Shown: positions 34,248 to 46,300 of the stretch, piece by piece
How the letters are laid out: each line of letters starts with the position of its first letter
Position numbering within the stretch: the stretch's first letter is position 1
Assembly (NCBI RefSeq): GCF_932526225.1
Contig: NC_064048.1
Span: 10,858,688-10,922,687, forward strand
Source of the DNA: Nematostella vectensis
Lineage: Eukaryota > Cnidaria > Anthozoa > Actiniaria > Edwardsiidae
Length of the DNA: 64,000 bases
Direction of reading: 5' to 3'
The notes under the pieces: model-generated
What the model saw: the letters and a program-made list of their open reading frames with translations, nothing else
Told to the model about the DNA's origin: nothing
Database searches by the model: none
Made by a program: the position numbers and the translations under genes

Positions 34248-37200
34248 ATGGCGGACAAAACATCCGAGATAGGGACAAAGCAAAAACTTCGCGTTTTATC
34301 TTTAAATTGTTGGTAAGTTTCCAAGTGAAATAGCCCATGTATGAGAGAATGATATTATCTACAGGATATCCAACTGTGATTTTGTCTTTCTTGTTGTTAA
34401 AGGGGTTTCTGAGCCATTTATTTGGTTTTGTGCAGGTGGCTAAACTTTACATATGATCAATTTTGTATAAGTACTCACTCCCGTATTGTTTATGTCCTTA
34501 ATATTATCTAAGCAAATCTCGTTTATTGGTATATAATAATCCTGATCCTTTAGTAGGAAGTCCTAGTAGTCCGCATAGTTGCCAACGTTGAAATCTCAGA
34601 AACCGGGAGATTGTGTGCTTCAAATACAAGAATTGTATAAGAAATTACGAATTTTCCCGGGAGATTACAGTAAAAGTATAGGAAGTTTCGATTTTTTTAA
34701 CGGTAGGTGAATGCTAAAAAACCGCGAATCTCCCGCGAAAACCGGGAGATGGATCTTGGATCCTGTATATGTTTTATGCACACAAGAAAATAACTAGAAA
34801 AACAAATTTGCATTCACGAGTTGGCTCACAGAGCCCTTTGATTAGATCTATGTCCTAAACAAGGATCACGATTTAAGCTGATCGTTACCTTGAGCTAAGG
34901 TCACTAGGAAAATTCTGTATAATTTGCTGCAGGAACGCATTGTTGTTTTTTCCAAAGTCTGAGAAATTACTCGTATACCCAAGCCTTAAATAGGTTGTTA
35001 GGGGGTGGTGCATGAATGCAAGGTTTTTTACTCATTGTATTTTAAACTTTGGGGCTTTTATCTGTAGATGTGAAAGTGAAGCTTTGGAGGCTCTTTTGAC
35101 TAGCATGCTCAGACCCAGTGGAGCAGGGGGGGGGGGGGGTGGGGGATTAAGGGGCAAGGTCCGCCAATTTTTTTGTATAATTCATCTGCTTGAATCCTTT
35201 AGTTTGAAATACTGAAATTGCAAGAAAACATAATCCGCACAAAATAGTAAGGGGGCGCTTTCTAAGCTGGGGGTTAGTGCTTTCCTGCCCCGCCCCGCAC
35301 TTATTCCCCTTCTTATAAATTACAAAATTGTTATTTTTCTTCAGGGGAATACCTTTTATTTCAAAGCAAGTAAAAGAAAGATTTGGACACATTGCTAAGG
35401 AATTAGCTTCTGGAAAGTATGACATTGTCTCACTACAAGAGGTAAGCCTTGGTCACTGTGATTTCCTCATCTTCTCTGATGAAAGCAATAAGCCAGAGCC
35501 CTGTGTAGAGGGGGGCGGGGATAAAGAAAGGCTGGGGACCCTGTCGGGTGGTACCATTTTCAGTGACAGTACTTACTCTCCCTCATGACAGTAAACTGCA
35601 TGGAGCAGTCTGTCTCTACCCACTGACAAGTGTCGGGTATTTAATTCATTGACAGGACTTAAATGCAGTTTCATGTGTGCTACCATGGAAACCACTGCAA
35701 AGTCTTTAGAATGTTATTCAATGTTTTTTAAATGAAATATTTGATCTTGAAAGAAAATTCACCTTCATCACGTGGTCACGTTAGGAATAAAATTCACAAG
35801 AACCTAGAACTACTCCATCAAAGATGTTATTTAGTTAATTTTAGGGATCAATTCCACTTTTTTTAGGGATCTATTCCACTTTTTTTAGGTCTCTATTCCA
35901 CTTTTGTTCTCAGGTGTGGAGTAAGGCAGATTATGATGTCCTTCGCAGCAATGTCTCCAAGGCACTACCACACTCAATGTACTTTTACAGGTCATTAAAA
36001 AACTACAATTTAAAAATAAAAAAAATATAGCTTTACTTAAATATATTTTTAACATGGGCACCTAAGGTTGATAAAGCCTTAACTAAAAAAACACAAGTAT
36101 AATTTAAACACTTAAATCATTTTTAAAAATCATAAAAATCATTTTTTCTCTTATTTGATTACTTTCCCCTTTCTTTTGCCATATCTTTGATCATGTTGCT
36201 ACTACAAAGAGTATGAAGTACCACTAAAACAGGATCTAAATTGTATTTGTTGTACAAAAAAAACCCTTTTTTTGTGAGTAATCACATGTACCATCTGAAA
36301 CTAAACTCAGACTCCCAAATTAAAATAATTTTCTATGTGTAACTATTTTCTTGTTATACTTTAAAAAAAAGTTACATTTGTATGGATGTAAATCATGAAA
36401 AGAATCATGGTTTATGATTATGTTGAGTGTTATAGAGAAATAATCACACATAGTGGAGTCAATAAACCTTTGGTAGTCTAGTTGTTTGGTGCCCCCCCCC
36501 CCCCCCCCCCCCCCGGAATGTGCATCAGGAAAAAAGTTGTTGGATTCGTAAACACTAGACATAAGAGAGTACAAATGGGAAAAAATCTATTCAGAAATGT
36601 GAGTTTTAAAAATTTCCATTTTTTTGGTTTCTCATGTGGAATTCATCATATACATGCACTGATTTGTCAAGCAGATTCTCTTATTAAAAGAGTGTTCAAC
36701 AGAGACAAGGAATACTACAACCCCTTGCCAACAATTATGACCCCTTTTGTACTCGTTTTCAGTCACACATGCACCCAGTTTTAAGTCTACAAGTTACTGT
36801 ATGGCTGGTTGGTCTGACCTGCACTGCTTACAGTTGTAAACCAAACAAAACCAACACAACATCATTAGTATATCACCTCCCTACTGCAAGTTGTTAAATA
36901 AACTTCTTATTGCCCCTGAGCTAAAAGTTGTTGTTGATTTTTTGGGTATTTGTGTGATGCATCCCTTGTTTGCTTTTAATAATCTTTTAAATGCAAAAAT
37001 GGCTTCTGCCACCCAAAGCCAGTTACAACTCGGAATTGAAAAACGCAAGGTGCATGCATGGATACATATTTATCTGTACACTATTTTTTTATTAATAGTG
37101 GAGTTATTGGGAGCGGGGTGTGCGTATTTTCTCGCTACCCTATCATCGAGTCCTTCACCTATCGATATACTCTGAATGGCTACATGTACAAGATAGCGCA

Positions 37201-40200
37201 TGGTGATTGGTTTGGTGGAAAGTCATCAGGCTACTGTGTTATCGACCACCCTTTACAGCCTATACATTTCTTCACAACCCATGTAAGTGGACATACTACT
37301 GTGTTATTGGCCACCTTTTATGGCCTCTGCATCTCTTTACAACCCATAAGGGTTAAATTGTGATTATGACAAATTAATGAGTGTCCCAATAGAGGAGCAA
37401 AAAAAGATTTGCCAACAGTAGTCTTAACTGGACCTTCTCATGAGACAGTTACAGATCATTCATGCAGATATTTGCACGTTTGATACAGTTTTGCATAAAA
37501 CCAATGATGGACGATAATGAAACTGACAATGATAAATTTTAGACTACAAAATGAAAATGGCAAACAGAATTGTAATGAAAAGGGCAACAGCAAAAAGTAA
37601 AACAAAAATATGACAAAATAGTAAAACACACTTTAAATCTACTGTAAACCGTGGGCAGGGCAGATGGCAGACTTATCCATATATTTAGTATGTACATTCT
37701 TTGTACCCCCCTGCTTTTATCATCATGATACATTTTCACTCCTAGCCCCCCTACCCTCCCCCTACCCTCCCCCTACCCTCCCCCTACTCTCCCCCTACCC
37801 TTCCCCTACCCTCCCCCTACCCTCCCCCTACCCTCCCCCTACCCTTCCCCTACCCTCCCCCTACCCTCCCCCTACCCTCCCCCTACCCTCCCCCTACCCT
37901 CCCCCTACCAAAATATGCTGCATAACCACTGAACCAATGCTGTGTTATGTGCATCAAGGTAAAAACTCTATGCAGATGGCCATAATCAGATTGCTGTAGA
38001 TAATAAATCAGTACATTTGTACGGTTTTCTTTTGGTTGCCTACCACCCAGACACCATTCTCTACCTTGTTTAAAGTTACATGCAGAATATAACCGCAAGA
38101 ATGACGAATACCTCGCTCACAGAGTTACCCAAGCTTATCAACTCGCCCAGTTCATAGAACACGCCACACAACCATCAGACTGTGTCATTGTATGTGGTGA
38201 CATGAACTCTGAGCCAACCGACATGTGTTACCGCATCCTCTGTTATCTACCTGGGCTTACGGACACTTGGTTGGAACAGAACAAAGAGAGTTACCATGGC
38301 AACACATGTGATGTCAGTCATAACTCGTACACAGGCTTTACTCTGCCACAGGAACTGAGAAAGGGGACCGCAGATGGAAAGAGGTAGAGTTTCTATCAAG
38401 TACTACTTTAACAAAGTTTCCCTAGTGCATCCCATGTGAATGGTACTAATCTGGCATACCATAAATGCTTGTTTTAAAATCTGTGAAAAATGCTTGGCAA
38501 AACCCTGGGTCAAAAAAAGACACACTCACTATCCTCCTCGGTAGCTTAGCCTGCGAGAACTTTGGATTTTTAGTGAAAGGAAATCTTACTACGCCTTTTT
38601 TTCATTTCTAGAATAGACTATGTGTTCTATAGAGCTGACAGGAGTGTGATGGAGCTGTTGGATTGCTGTGTTACAATGGGCAAAATCCCAGGAGAAGATT
38701 TTTCCTACTCAGACCATGAAGGTGTTTTAGCGACATTCTCAATAAAGACAAGTGTTGTTAAATCAAGTGAAAAAGGTTAGTGTGCATAGTCAAGAAATTG
38801 TCTGGGGTATATGAATGCAGCAATCAAGTTTGAAAATTGTTGTCTGCATATAATCAAAAAAGCAATGAGAAAATAGTCATGGATTGTTTTTCAGTCACTT
38901 ATCAAAATAGAAGTTTTAAGACACAAATTTATTTTTATTTTTATTTTTCCATTTCTCTGGATGACAAAAGGCAACCATAATTTTTGTGCTAGAAGGTATC
39001 ATGTCTGGGCCATAGCCAGTCGGGTTCTGGGTATCGGAAGAACCCCCCACTCGACTGGGAGGTCCGCTCTCATGAAGGAAAATTTTAGTTAAAAGCACCA
39101 CTGCAAGCTAGGACGAGCTACCTAGTAGATAGCCTGCTTGTAGGCGTCTACCCGGTGTCTTTTTTTCCGCTATGCGCTGAGTCGTGGTGGCCATCTTGTT
39201 TTTGGCTGCGCTAGCCTGGAAAATGTTGCTATCTCAATGAATGAGGAAAGATCTTACCAACACCTGAACAATGTCTTTATTACACTTCGAATTTATGAGC
39301 AAGCGTTAGGTTAAATTGCACATATTTTTTTTTTCTTTTTTAATGGCCTCTTATAGCCAAATTTGTTGTTGCGCGACCTCCCAGAATCGATAATTAGCGG
39401 GTTAATCAACCAAACAAAACAATCAAAACCAGACAAACCGCCCCCAAAGCTTTTGTCTGACTACGCGCTATTCCCAAATGGGATAAGGATTTTGGATTGT
39501 CAGCAGTGGTTGTCACCAGTGGTTGTCACCAGTGGTTGTCACCAGTGGTTGTACCAGTGGTTGTCACCAGTGGTTTTGTCACCAGTGGTTGTCACCAGTG
39601 GTTGTCACCAGTGGTTGTCACCAGTGGTTGTCACCAGTGGTTGTCACCAGTGGTTGTCACCAGTGGTTGTCACCAGTGGTTGTCACGAGTGGTTGTCACC
39701 AGTGGTTGTCACCAGTGGTTTTGTCACCAGTGGTTGTCAAAAGTGGTTGTCACCAGTGGTTTTGTCACCAGTGGTTTTGTCACCAGTGGTTTTGTCACCA
39801 GTGGTTTTGTCACCAGTGGTTTTGTCACCAGTGGTTGTCACGAGTGGTTGTCAAAAGTGGTTGTCACGAGTGGTTGTCAAAAGTGGTTGTCACCAGTGGT
39901 TTTGTCACCAGTGGTTTTGTCACCAGTGGTTTTGTCACCAGTGGTTGTCACAAGTGGTTGTCAAAAGTGGTTGTCACGAGTGGTTGTCAAAAGTGGTTGT
40001 CACCAGTGGTTTTGTCACCAGTGGTTTTGTCACCAGTGGTTGTCACCAGTGGTTGTCACCAGTGGTTGTCACGAGTGGTTGTCACGAGTGGTTGTCACGA
40101 GTGGTTTTGTCACGAGTGGTTGTCACGAGTGGTTGTCACGAGTGGTTGTCAAAAGTGGTTGTCACCAGTGGTTTTGTCACCAGTGGTTTTGTCACCAGTG

Positions 40201-41404
40201 GTTGTCATCAGTGGTTTTGTCACCAGTGGTTTTGTCACCAGTGGTTTTGTCACCAGTGGTTGTCACGAGTGGTTGTCACGAGTGGTTGTCACGAGTGGTT
40301 GTCACGAGTGGTTGTCACGAGTGGTTTTGTCACCAGTGGTTTTGTCACCAGTGGTTTTGTCACCAGTGGTTTTGTCACCAGTGGTTGTCACCAGTGGTTT
40401 TGTCACCAGTGGTTGTCACCAGTGGTTGTCACCAGTGGTTTTGTCACCAGTGGTTGTCACGAGTGGTTGTCACCAGGGGTAAAAAACGTTTTGACCCCTG
40501 CTCGCTGTTCGTGTGAAAAGTTCGTAACTGAGCGTAGACTAGTTCCCAGTTCTCTCACGACCAAGGGCAACCTGGGTGATGGAAACGAAGCTCTACCGTT
40601 TCTCGCGGCCAGAACAAAACAAGATGGCGGCCACGACTAGGCGCATAGCGAAAACAGCGGAAACGAAGCGAAAAAAAACATCGGGTAAACGCCTGCAAGC
40701 CGATTCGCTGTCTAGGCAAACGAACCCCCCCCCCCCCCCTCCCGCTCAAAATCCTAGCAACGGGGCCTGCATATGTAAGACTATGTGGTAAAACCAATAT
40801 GTCTTCGTTTATTTGGTTGGAGCAGAAACTTTGCACGGAAGAAATAGTCTGCTGGCTTAGAATACAAGATGAAGCCCGATCATCGAACGGAAGGGGTTTT
40901 TCCGCGATAATAACACCGAGTACCGCCTGCAAGCAGGCTACGGAAGAAAAGATGTTAATTTTCCATTGGCTGTCCATTGTTCTAAAACGGATTTGCTAAT
41001 CACTCTGTGCAATCTGTTAACTTGTTATCATCTCAATTTATTGTTTGACAGCATGCAAGACTGGCAACGACAAAGTCATAGAAACCCTCAGTGAAATCTC
41101 CTCTCTAATGAACAGCAAGCTGGATTCCCCACCATACCACCATCGCTCCTCTGCACTCATCGCCCTGCTCTTAATGTTTATCTTTCTGCCTGTGTTTCTT
41201 CCAGAAGGGACTTTCCTTTCCCTAAGTCTGCACACTTATCTAGGGGTTGCCCTTTATTTAGGCCGGGTCTTGTGTACTGTGCTGGTGACGGCCCTGGTGT
41301 TTTATGTTGTTCTCAATGATAGGGACGAATACCATGCTTACAAAGATGTGTATGAGGCTGTTAATCTTAGATTATTACATAGCAAGACTCGTAAAAATTC
41401 TTGA
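34248..41404 (+). CDS. SMPD2: Neutral sphingomyelinase 1 (sphingomyelin phosphodiesterase 2)
   Basis: A Mg2+-dependent, membrane-bound phosphodiesterase that hydrolyses sphingomyelin to ceramide and phosphocholine. Exons: 34248-34312, 35345-35441, 35914-35990, 37099-37282, 38076-38383, 38612-38775, 41052-41404; phases join, giving 415 residues (about 423 in human). The endonuclease/exonuclease/phosphatase fold shows LRVLSLNCWGIPFIS at the start, DIVSLQEVW with the metal-binding Glu, GVIGSGVCVFSRYPI, YTLNGYMYKIAHGDWFGGKS, FTTHLHAEYN, VIVCGDMNSEP, RIDYVFY, and FSYSDHEGVLATF with the catalytic His. Two C-terminal membrane segments follow (ALIALLLMFIFLPVFLP and YLGVALYLGRVLCTVLVTAL). The last intron is swollen by a 1-kb minisatellite. 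AATAAA lies at 41620. Confidence 0.94.
36492..36516. repeat. C homopolymer tract
   Basis: A run of about 22 C in SMPD2 intron 3, flanked by AT-rich DNA without further recognisable features. Confidence 0.9.
37296..37347 (+). pseudogene. Decayed copy of the SMPD2 exon 4 end
   Basis: Positions 37296-37347 match 37231-37282 (exon end CTACTGTGTTAT...ACAACCCAT) at all but about ten positions, with the same length. The copy sits 14 bp after the real donor. Its own donor has decayed from GTAAGT to AAGGGT. The period is 65 bp. Confidence 0.88.
37744..37909. repeat. 12-bp minisatellite (CCCCCTACCCTC)n
   Basis: About 14 copies of CCTACCCTCCCC in SMPD2 intron 4, with CCCTTCC variants. The resulting Pro/Ser/Tyr frame is low-complexity and not part of the enzyme. 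Confidence 0.95.
39000..39090 (-). repeat. Dispersed repeat, inverted relative to 50683-50760
   Basis: This segment contains GGTATCGGAAGAACCCCCCA, CTCGACTGGGAGGTCCGCTC and TCATGAAGGAAAATTTT. The opposite orientation of the same sequence is found at 50683-50760 in the prosaposin gene. It is a fragment of an interspersed element. Confidence 0.8.
39500..40480. repeat. 13/15-bp minisatellite, about 70 units
   Basis: Units are AGTGGTTGTCACC (13 bp) and AGTGGTTTTGTCACC (15 bp), with ACG and AAA variants (GTCACGAGTGG, GTCAAAAGTGG). Mixed 13 and 15 periods keep long frames open in all three forward phases (HQWFCHQWL-type repeats). It lies inside the last SMPD2 intron, between exons 38612-38775 and 41052-41404. 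Confidence 0.96.
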
Positions 41405-41619
41405 ATTATTTAAACTATCATTTTTTATCAGCAAACATTGAATATATCAATCAGATTTAATCGTCATCGTTATTAATGTTATCGTTATTAATGAACCTTC
41501 TATTTTATTTTATATTGGATGAAAAATCAGCAATGAAAGAAATTATTGAATTGTGTATTTTACTAAATTTTACATTAAATTACATGCAATTATATCCATG
41601 AAGTTTCAATTACTGTAGT

Positions 41620-41625
41620 AATAAA
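41620..41625 (+). terminator. AATAAA polyadenylation signal of SMPD2
   Basis: AATAAA 216 bp after the TGA at 41402-41404 and just before the 27-bp array begins, giving a short and plausible 3' UTR. Confidence 0.6.
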
Positions 41626-41649
41626 AAAATATTTTGCTGTATATTGCTT

Positions 41650-42425
41650 ATTGGTTAATCTCTAAGAACGCCCGTAGTAAGTTAATCACCTAGAACGCCC
41701 GTGGTAAGTTAATCACCTAGAACGCCCGTGGTAAGTTAATCACCTAGAACGCCCGTGGTAAGTTAATCGCCTAGAACGCCCGTGGTAAGTTAATCGCCTA
41801 GAACGCCCGTGGTAAGTTAATCACCTAGAACGCCCGTGGTAAGTTAATCGCCTAGAACGCCCGTGGTAAGTTAATCGCCTAGAACGCCCGTGGTAAGTTA
41901 ATCGCCTAGAACGCCCGTGGTAAGTTAATCTCTAAGAACGCCCGTGTTAAAGTTAATCTCTAAAAGCGCCCGTGGTAAGTTAATCACCTAGAACGCCCGT
42001 GGTAAGTTAATCACCTAGAACGCCCGTGGTAAGTTAATCGCCTAGAACGCCCGTGGTAAGTTAATCGCCTAGAACGCCCGTGGTAAGTTAATCTCTAAGA
42101 ACGCCCGTGTTAAAGTTAATCTCTAAAAGCGCCCGTGGTAAGTTAATATCTAAAAGCGCCCGTGGTAAGTTAATATCTAAAAACGCCCGTGTCAAGTAAA
42201 TAGCTAAAAACGCCCGTGGTAAGTTAATCTCTAAAAGCGCCCGTGGTAAGTTAATATCTAAAAGCGCCTGTGGTAAGTTAATCTCTAAAAGCGCCCGTGG
42301 TAAGTTAATCTCTAAAAACGCCCGTGGTAAGTTAATCTCTAAAACGCCCGTGGTAAGTTAATCTCTAAAAACGCCCGTGGTAAGTTAATATCTCCGTGGT
42401 AAGTTAATATCTCCGTGGTAAGTTA
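41650..42425. repeat. 27-bp minisatellite with a donor-like GTAAGT in every unit
   Basis: The unit is CGCCCGTGGTAAGTTAATC plus ACCTAGAA, about 28 copies, with TCTCTAAAAG and truncated ATCTCC variants toward the right. Each copy carries GTG|GTAAGTTAA, a good match to the 5' splice-site consensus. No neighbouring exon carries this junction. Confidence 0.95.
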
Positions 42426-42431
42426 ATCAGT

Positions 42432-42888
42432 GTTTTTTTCGTAGTGCCTCCTCTGCAAATTTGTGAAAATTCCTGTGCCATTTTGCGCTATTTGCGACAA
42501 ATAGTTTTTACAGATGTTTGTTCTGCAGAACATCCAAAAAAGCCCCCTTATTAAAGCCACCTCTTTTTATTTAGCCAATGTCAAAATACCCGATAATTGC
42601 ACAGATTTATAAGAAATAAATGTAAAATCAAGACAAAAGCTCATATTTAGTAGGTTATAGACATATAGTCTATGATACATAAAGAATAAGCGTTTTTTTT
42701 ACCTTTATACGCGATTTTATGAGGTTCTTACAGATGCCAATATAAGACGCCATCTTGGATAACCGTGAGGGGGATTGGGTCTAGCTTTTAAAACTTTTTC
42801 TCTTAAATAAAGCGTTTAAATGCAGCCGACGACAGTTTTATCTTTTAATATTAACAAATACCGTTATATTTCCCCTACAAAAAAACAC
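42432..42888 (+). mobile_element. Dispersed repeat, copy B
   Basis: Same family as 24501-25085, same orientation, shorter. It directly abuts the last unit of the 27-bp array. Both copies share GCCATCTTG near GGGGGATTGGGTCTAGCTTT, but copy B has an additional GATAACCGTG. Confidence 0.85.
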
Positions 42889-43305
42889 AATGGTGGTGGT
42901 TACAAAGGGGAGCTTTTGGGGGATGAAGGGAGAGGTGGGGGGGGGGGGGGGCTGGAAGCAGCGAAAACAAAAAAAAATAAAGAAGTTCAACGCACGCTTG
43001 GCTACCTGTTGTGAACCTCCAAAGATACTGCAACGCTAGCTACCATATTTTAATTTTCTTTATATCGATTATCGAACCGGATTTCTTTATATCTATATTA
43101 AATTATCTGATTATCGAACCGGATTCTTTTCGACCTCCCCTCTTTTAAATCATGTGACTCTCACTTGAGTAGCTTCCTATAATTCTGATTGGTCAACCGT
43201 GTCCAGAATGACATCTATGAATCGTAGGCCTGAACGTGAAACGCTCTCATTCTCGGCCTGGTTTGACATCGCTTAGAAGTCCCTCAGTTTTCCCCCATTT
43301 TCGCC

Positions 43306-46300
43306 ATGAAGATCCTAATCATAGCTCTTCTAGCTGCTGCAGGTAAGAGTAAAAGTGATTTTTTTTAAAGTTTAGCTCTAGACTTCGATGCTTGAAAGCT
43401 GCATGTGTTATTGTTGTGCTGTGTAAGAATTTTTTGTCACACGCTAGTCACGAGACATGTGCAATCAACCATTCCAAATAATTATTATTTCCGTAAAATA
43501 CGGCAAATATTCCTGTGCCGAATGTAGAACAAATATATTACACCCGGGTCAATAGTCTGGTTGGACCGATCTTATCTGATTGTGTTCTAGATGGTTTCGA
43601 AACAGAGAATTCGATACCAGTAGCTTTTTGCGTCATGGAAACTTATCCCCTCAAAAGGTTACTAAACTGTCAAACCAATCTTAGTTGTCATTCTCGTGCG
43701 AATGCAGCTGAATATGTGCAATTTATGTGTATTTGTTTCCAGTAATGTGATTTTGAAATGTTTCTATAGCCTTATTAACCCTATATAATAGTCTACTATC
43801 CCTACCCTCAGAGAAAATTATAACCCTATTTAATAGTCTACTATCCCTACCCTCAAAGAGAAAATTATAACCCTACATCTTAGAGCAAACTACTATATAT
43901 CTGCCAGCTACATAGATCTACATAGATGGGAAGTTATGGACCCAATAATGTTTTTCATTGTTTGATGGACCAAGAGCTTGCACACCGTAAAGTGGTAGAA
44001 TTATTTTAGGTTACATAAGTATGTCCCAAGGGAAAAAGATATTTATTATACAGCATTTTGAGAAAAAAATTTCATTGCAACATGTTGTACATGTATGTAC
44101 AGTATTATCACATTGAACACCCAAGAGTGGGAGTCCTATAGGTCTCTTATCTTTGTACCAGTTTATGTTAAATCTCTTCACTACCGAATCAAATAAGCAC
44201 CTCCTTCTAATCGCCCCTCCCCTTTGACCTTGAAGTTCAAAATAGCCCTACCCCCACCTTATAAAATGCCCCTTGAATGTTAAACTAAGTGGCCCCTCCC
44301 CCACCAAAATTGTCAGCTAAAGCAAAACAAAGTGTAATTTATTGGCCCTCCTTCGTGGGTATTATCCCTTTAACTTCTGCTTCCATTGGGACAGAAATTT
44401 TGTTGATCATGATTCAAAGAGAGTTTTGGATCTGTCAGTAGAGAACTGTCCATATTCAAGTATGTTTGTATAAGTTGACTTGGTTCTGTTTGTCTTGTTG
44501 CAGTATCTGCAGGGCCTGTCATGTCCCCGAAGGTAGGTAAAACTTGGCTTATTTTGTGATTTATTGTAAATATGAAATTGGCTGCAAATGTATTATTGGA
44601 TAGACCAAACTTTGAAAGTTGAAAATGCAGCTAACATGTATATAGTAGGGGCTGCTGAAATTGGCTATGCTGTTGTTGCTACCGGGCCTTTGCCCTGTAT
44701 TCACTTAGCCAAACCCCCCTTTAGCGAAAAGCTAGATCAGCCCCCTGTTTCATCACTTGTGTGCATGTGTGTATTTGCTGCAGACAAATAAAAAGAAAAT
44801 ACAGATAGTTTTGTTTTCCTATTTATTTTTTAAGTATTGCGGGGAAAGTTTTCTATGCCTGTGCACCCCTACCCCTCTCCTTTGGCCCTACAACATGCTG
44901 GGCGTGGCCCTACAACATGCTGGATATGTCTGTCTATAGGCGTGGCCCTACAACATGCTGGATATGTCTGTCTATAGGCGTGGCCCTACAACATGCTGGA
45001 TATGTCTGTCTATAGACGTGCTTCCCCTGTAAAAATCTTCTCTATTATATGCATTGTAATCTATTTTTTTTATCTCAGGATGAGTGTACAACATGTAAAG
45101 AATTAGTCAAGACCATCTACACCATGGCCAGCGATCCTACAGCTCAGGTAGGTCATGCAATATATACATACTGTACAGGGGCAGTAAGGGTTATTTTCGT
45201 GATCCGCGAACTGCCTTTTTTGTTTATTGGGAATCGTGAAAAGTACAAATTGGATCCTGTGATCTGTGATTGCTATCCTCGTCGTGATGCATGAATGGCG
45301 AAATTTGATCAGCGTGAATCGTGACCTATTATCTTAAAAATCGTGAAACATGATTATCCAGTAAGGCTTGGTCCTTGTGGTCAGTTTATTATGAAATGTG
45401 ATTTCCAATTTTGGAGCTCGTACAGCATGATTATCCAGTAAGGCTTGGTCCTTGTGGTCAGTTTATTATGAAATGTGATTTCCAATTTTGGAGCTCGTGA
45501 AACATGATTATCCAGTAAGGCTTGGTTCTTGTCGTCAGTTTATTGTGAAATGTGATTTCCAATTTTGTAACGTGCAGGTACCCCCCTTACCTCTCCTGAT
45601 TGTAGATTTGCCATCCACAAAAATAGCCTCATCCTAGCAAAGCATTCCCAAGAATTTCCCCATTTCCCATGAGAGCACTTGTAGCAAACTCATTGAAGAG
45701 AAACAACCGGCTATGTAGTAATTCGAGTGTCCATGTTTTATTAAAGCATCATTATTCCAGTACATTGCACTTTTTATAAGCAGAATTTAATCCATGTTTA
45801 CTTACAAAAGAATAATATTGAAGAACTGAGTTATCATCTCTTCTTTGTTTTAGAATCAGATATTGTCTTTGATTAAAGACGCCTGTACATTTCTTGGTCC
45901 AGAGGCCTCCGAGTGTAAAAGCCTGGTTGAGACGTATGGCAAGGCCATAATCCAGCTTATTCTCTCGCAGCTGGTATGTGTCATAGTATTCATTGGAACA
46001 GGCACCCTCTGTGTGAATCTACTTTATTCAACTTTTGTATCTTTGTTGTTGGTTGTATTATGGATGTTTTGTATTGTAGTTCTCTGTATAATTCCATTTT
46101 CATGTGTTATGGTATACAATATATGCTTTATATGCAGTGCAACACACATTTGGTTGTTGTTTGTTGTTGTTTTTCTCATGTACAGTAAATACATGTTTTG
46201 TTTTGTTCAGAGTAATCCTGACCAGGTCTGCAAGGAGATTGGATTGTGCACTTCCAAGACTGAAATGCTGAAGAAGATTGTGATGCGACACTTACACAAG

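Larger units (their letters stand above)
41405..43305. other. SMPD2-prosaposin intergenic region
   Basis: It contains the SMPD2 3' UTR with AATAAA at 41620-41625, a 27-bp minisatellite, dispersed repeat copy B, a G-rich run at 42939 and about 300 bp of prosaposin promoter and 5' UTR. No gene is seen between them. Confidence 0.6.

Noticed and set aside
39363..40640. Up to 425-codon ORFs of HQWFCHQWL repeats
   Set aside because: They translate the 13/15-bp array inside the last SMPD2 intron. Three overlapping frames are equally open.
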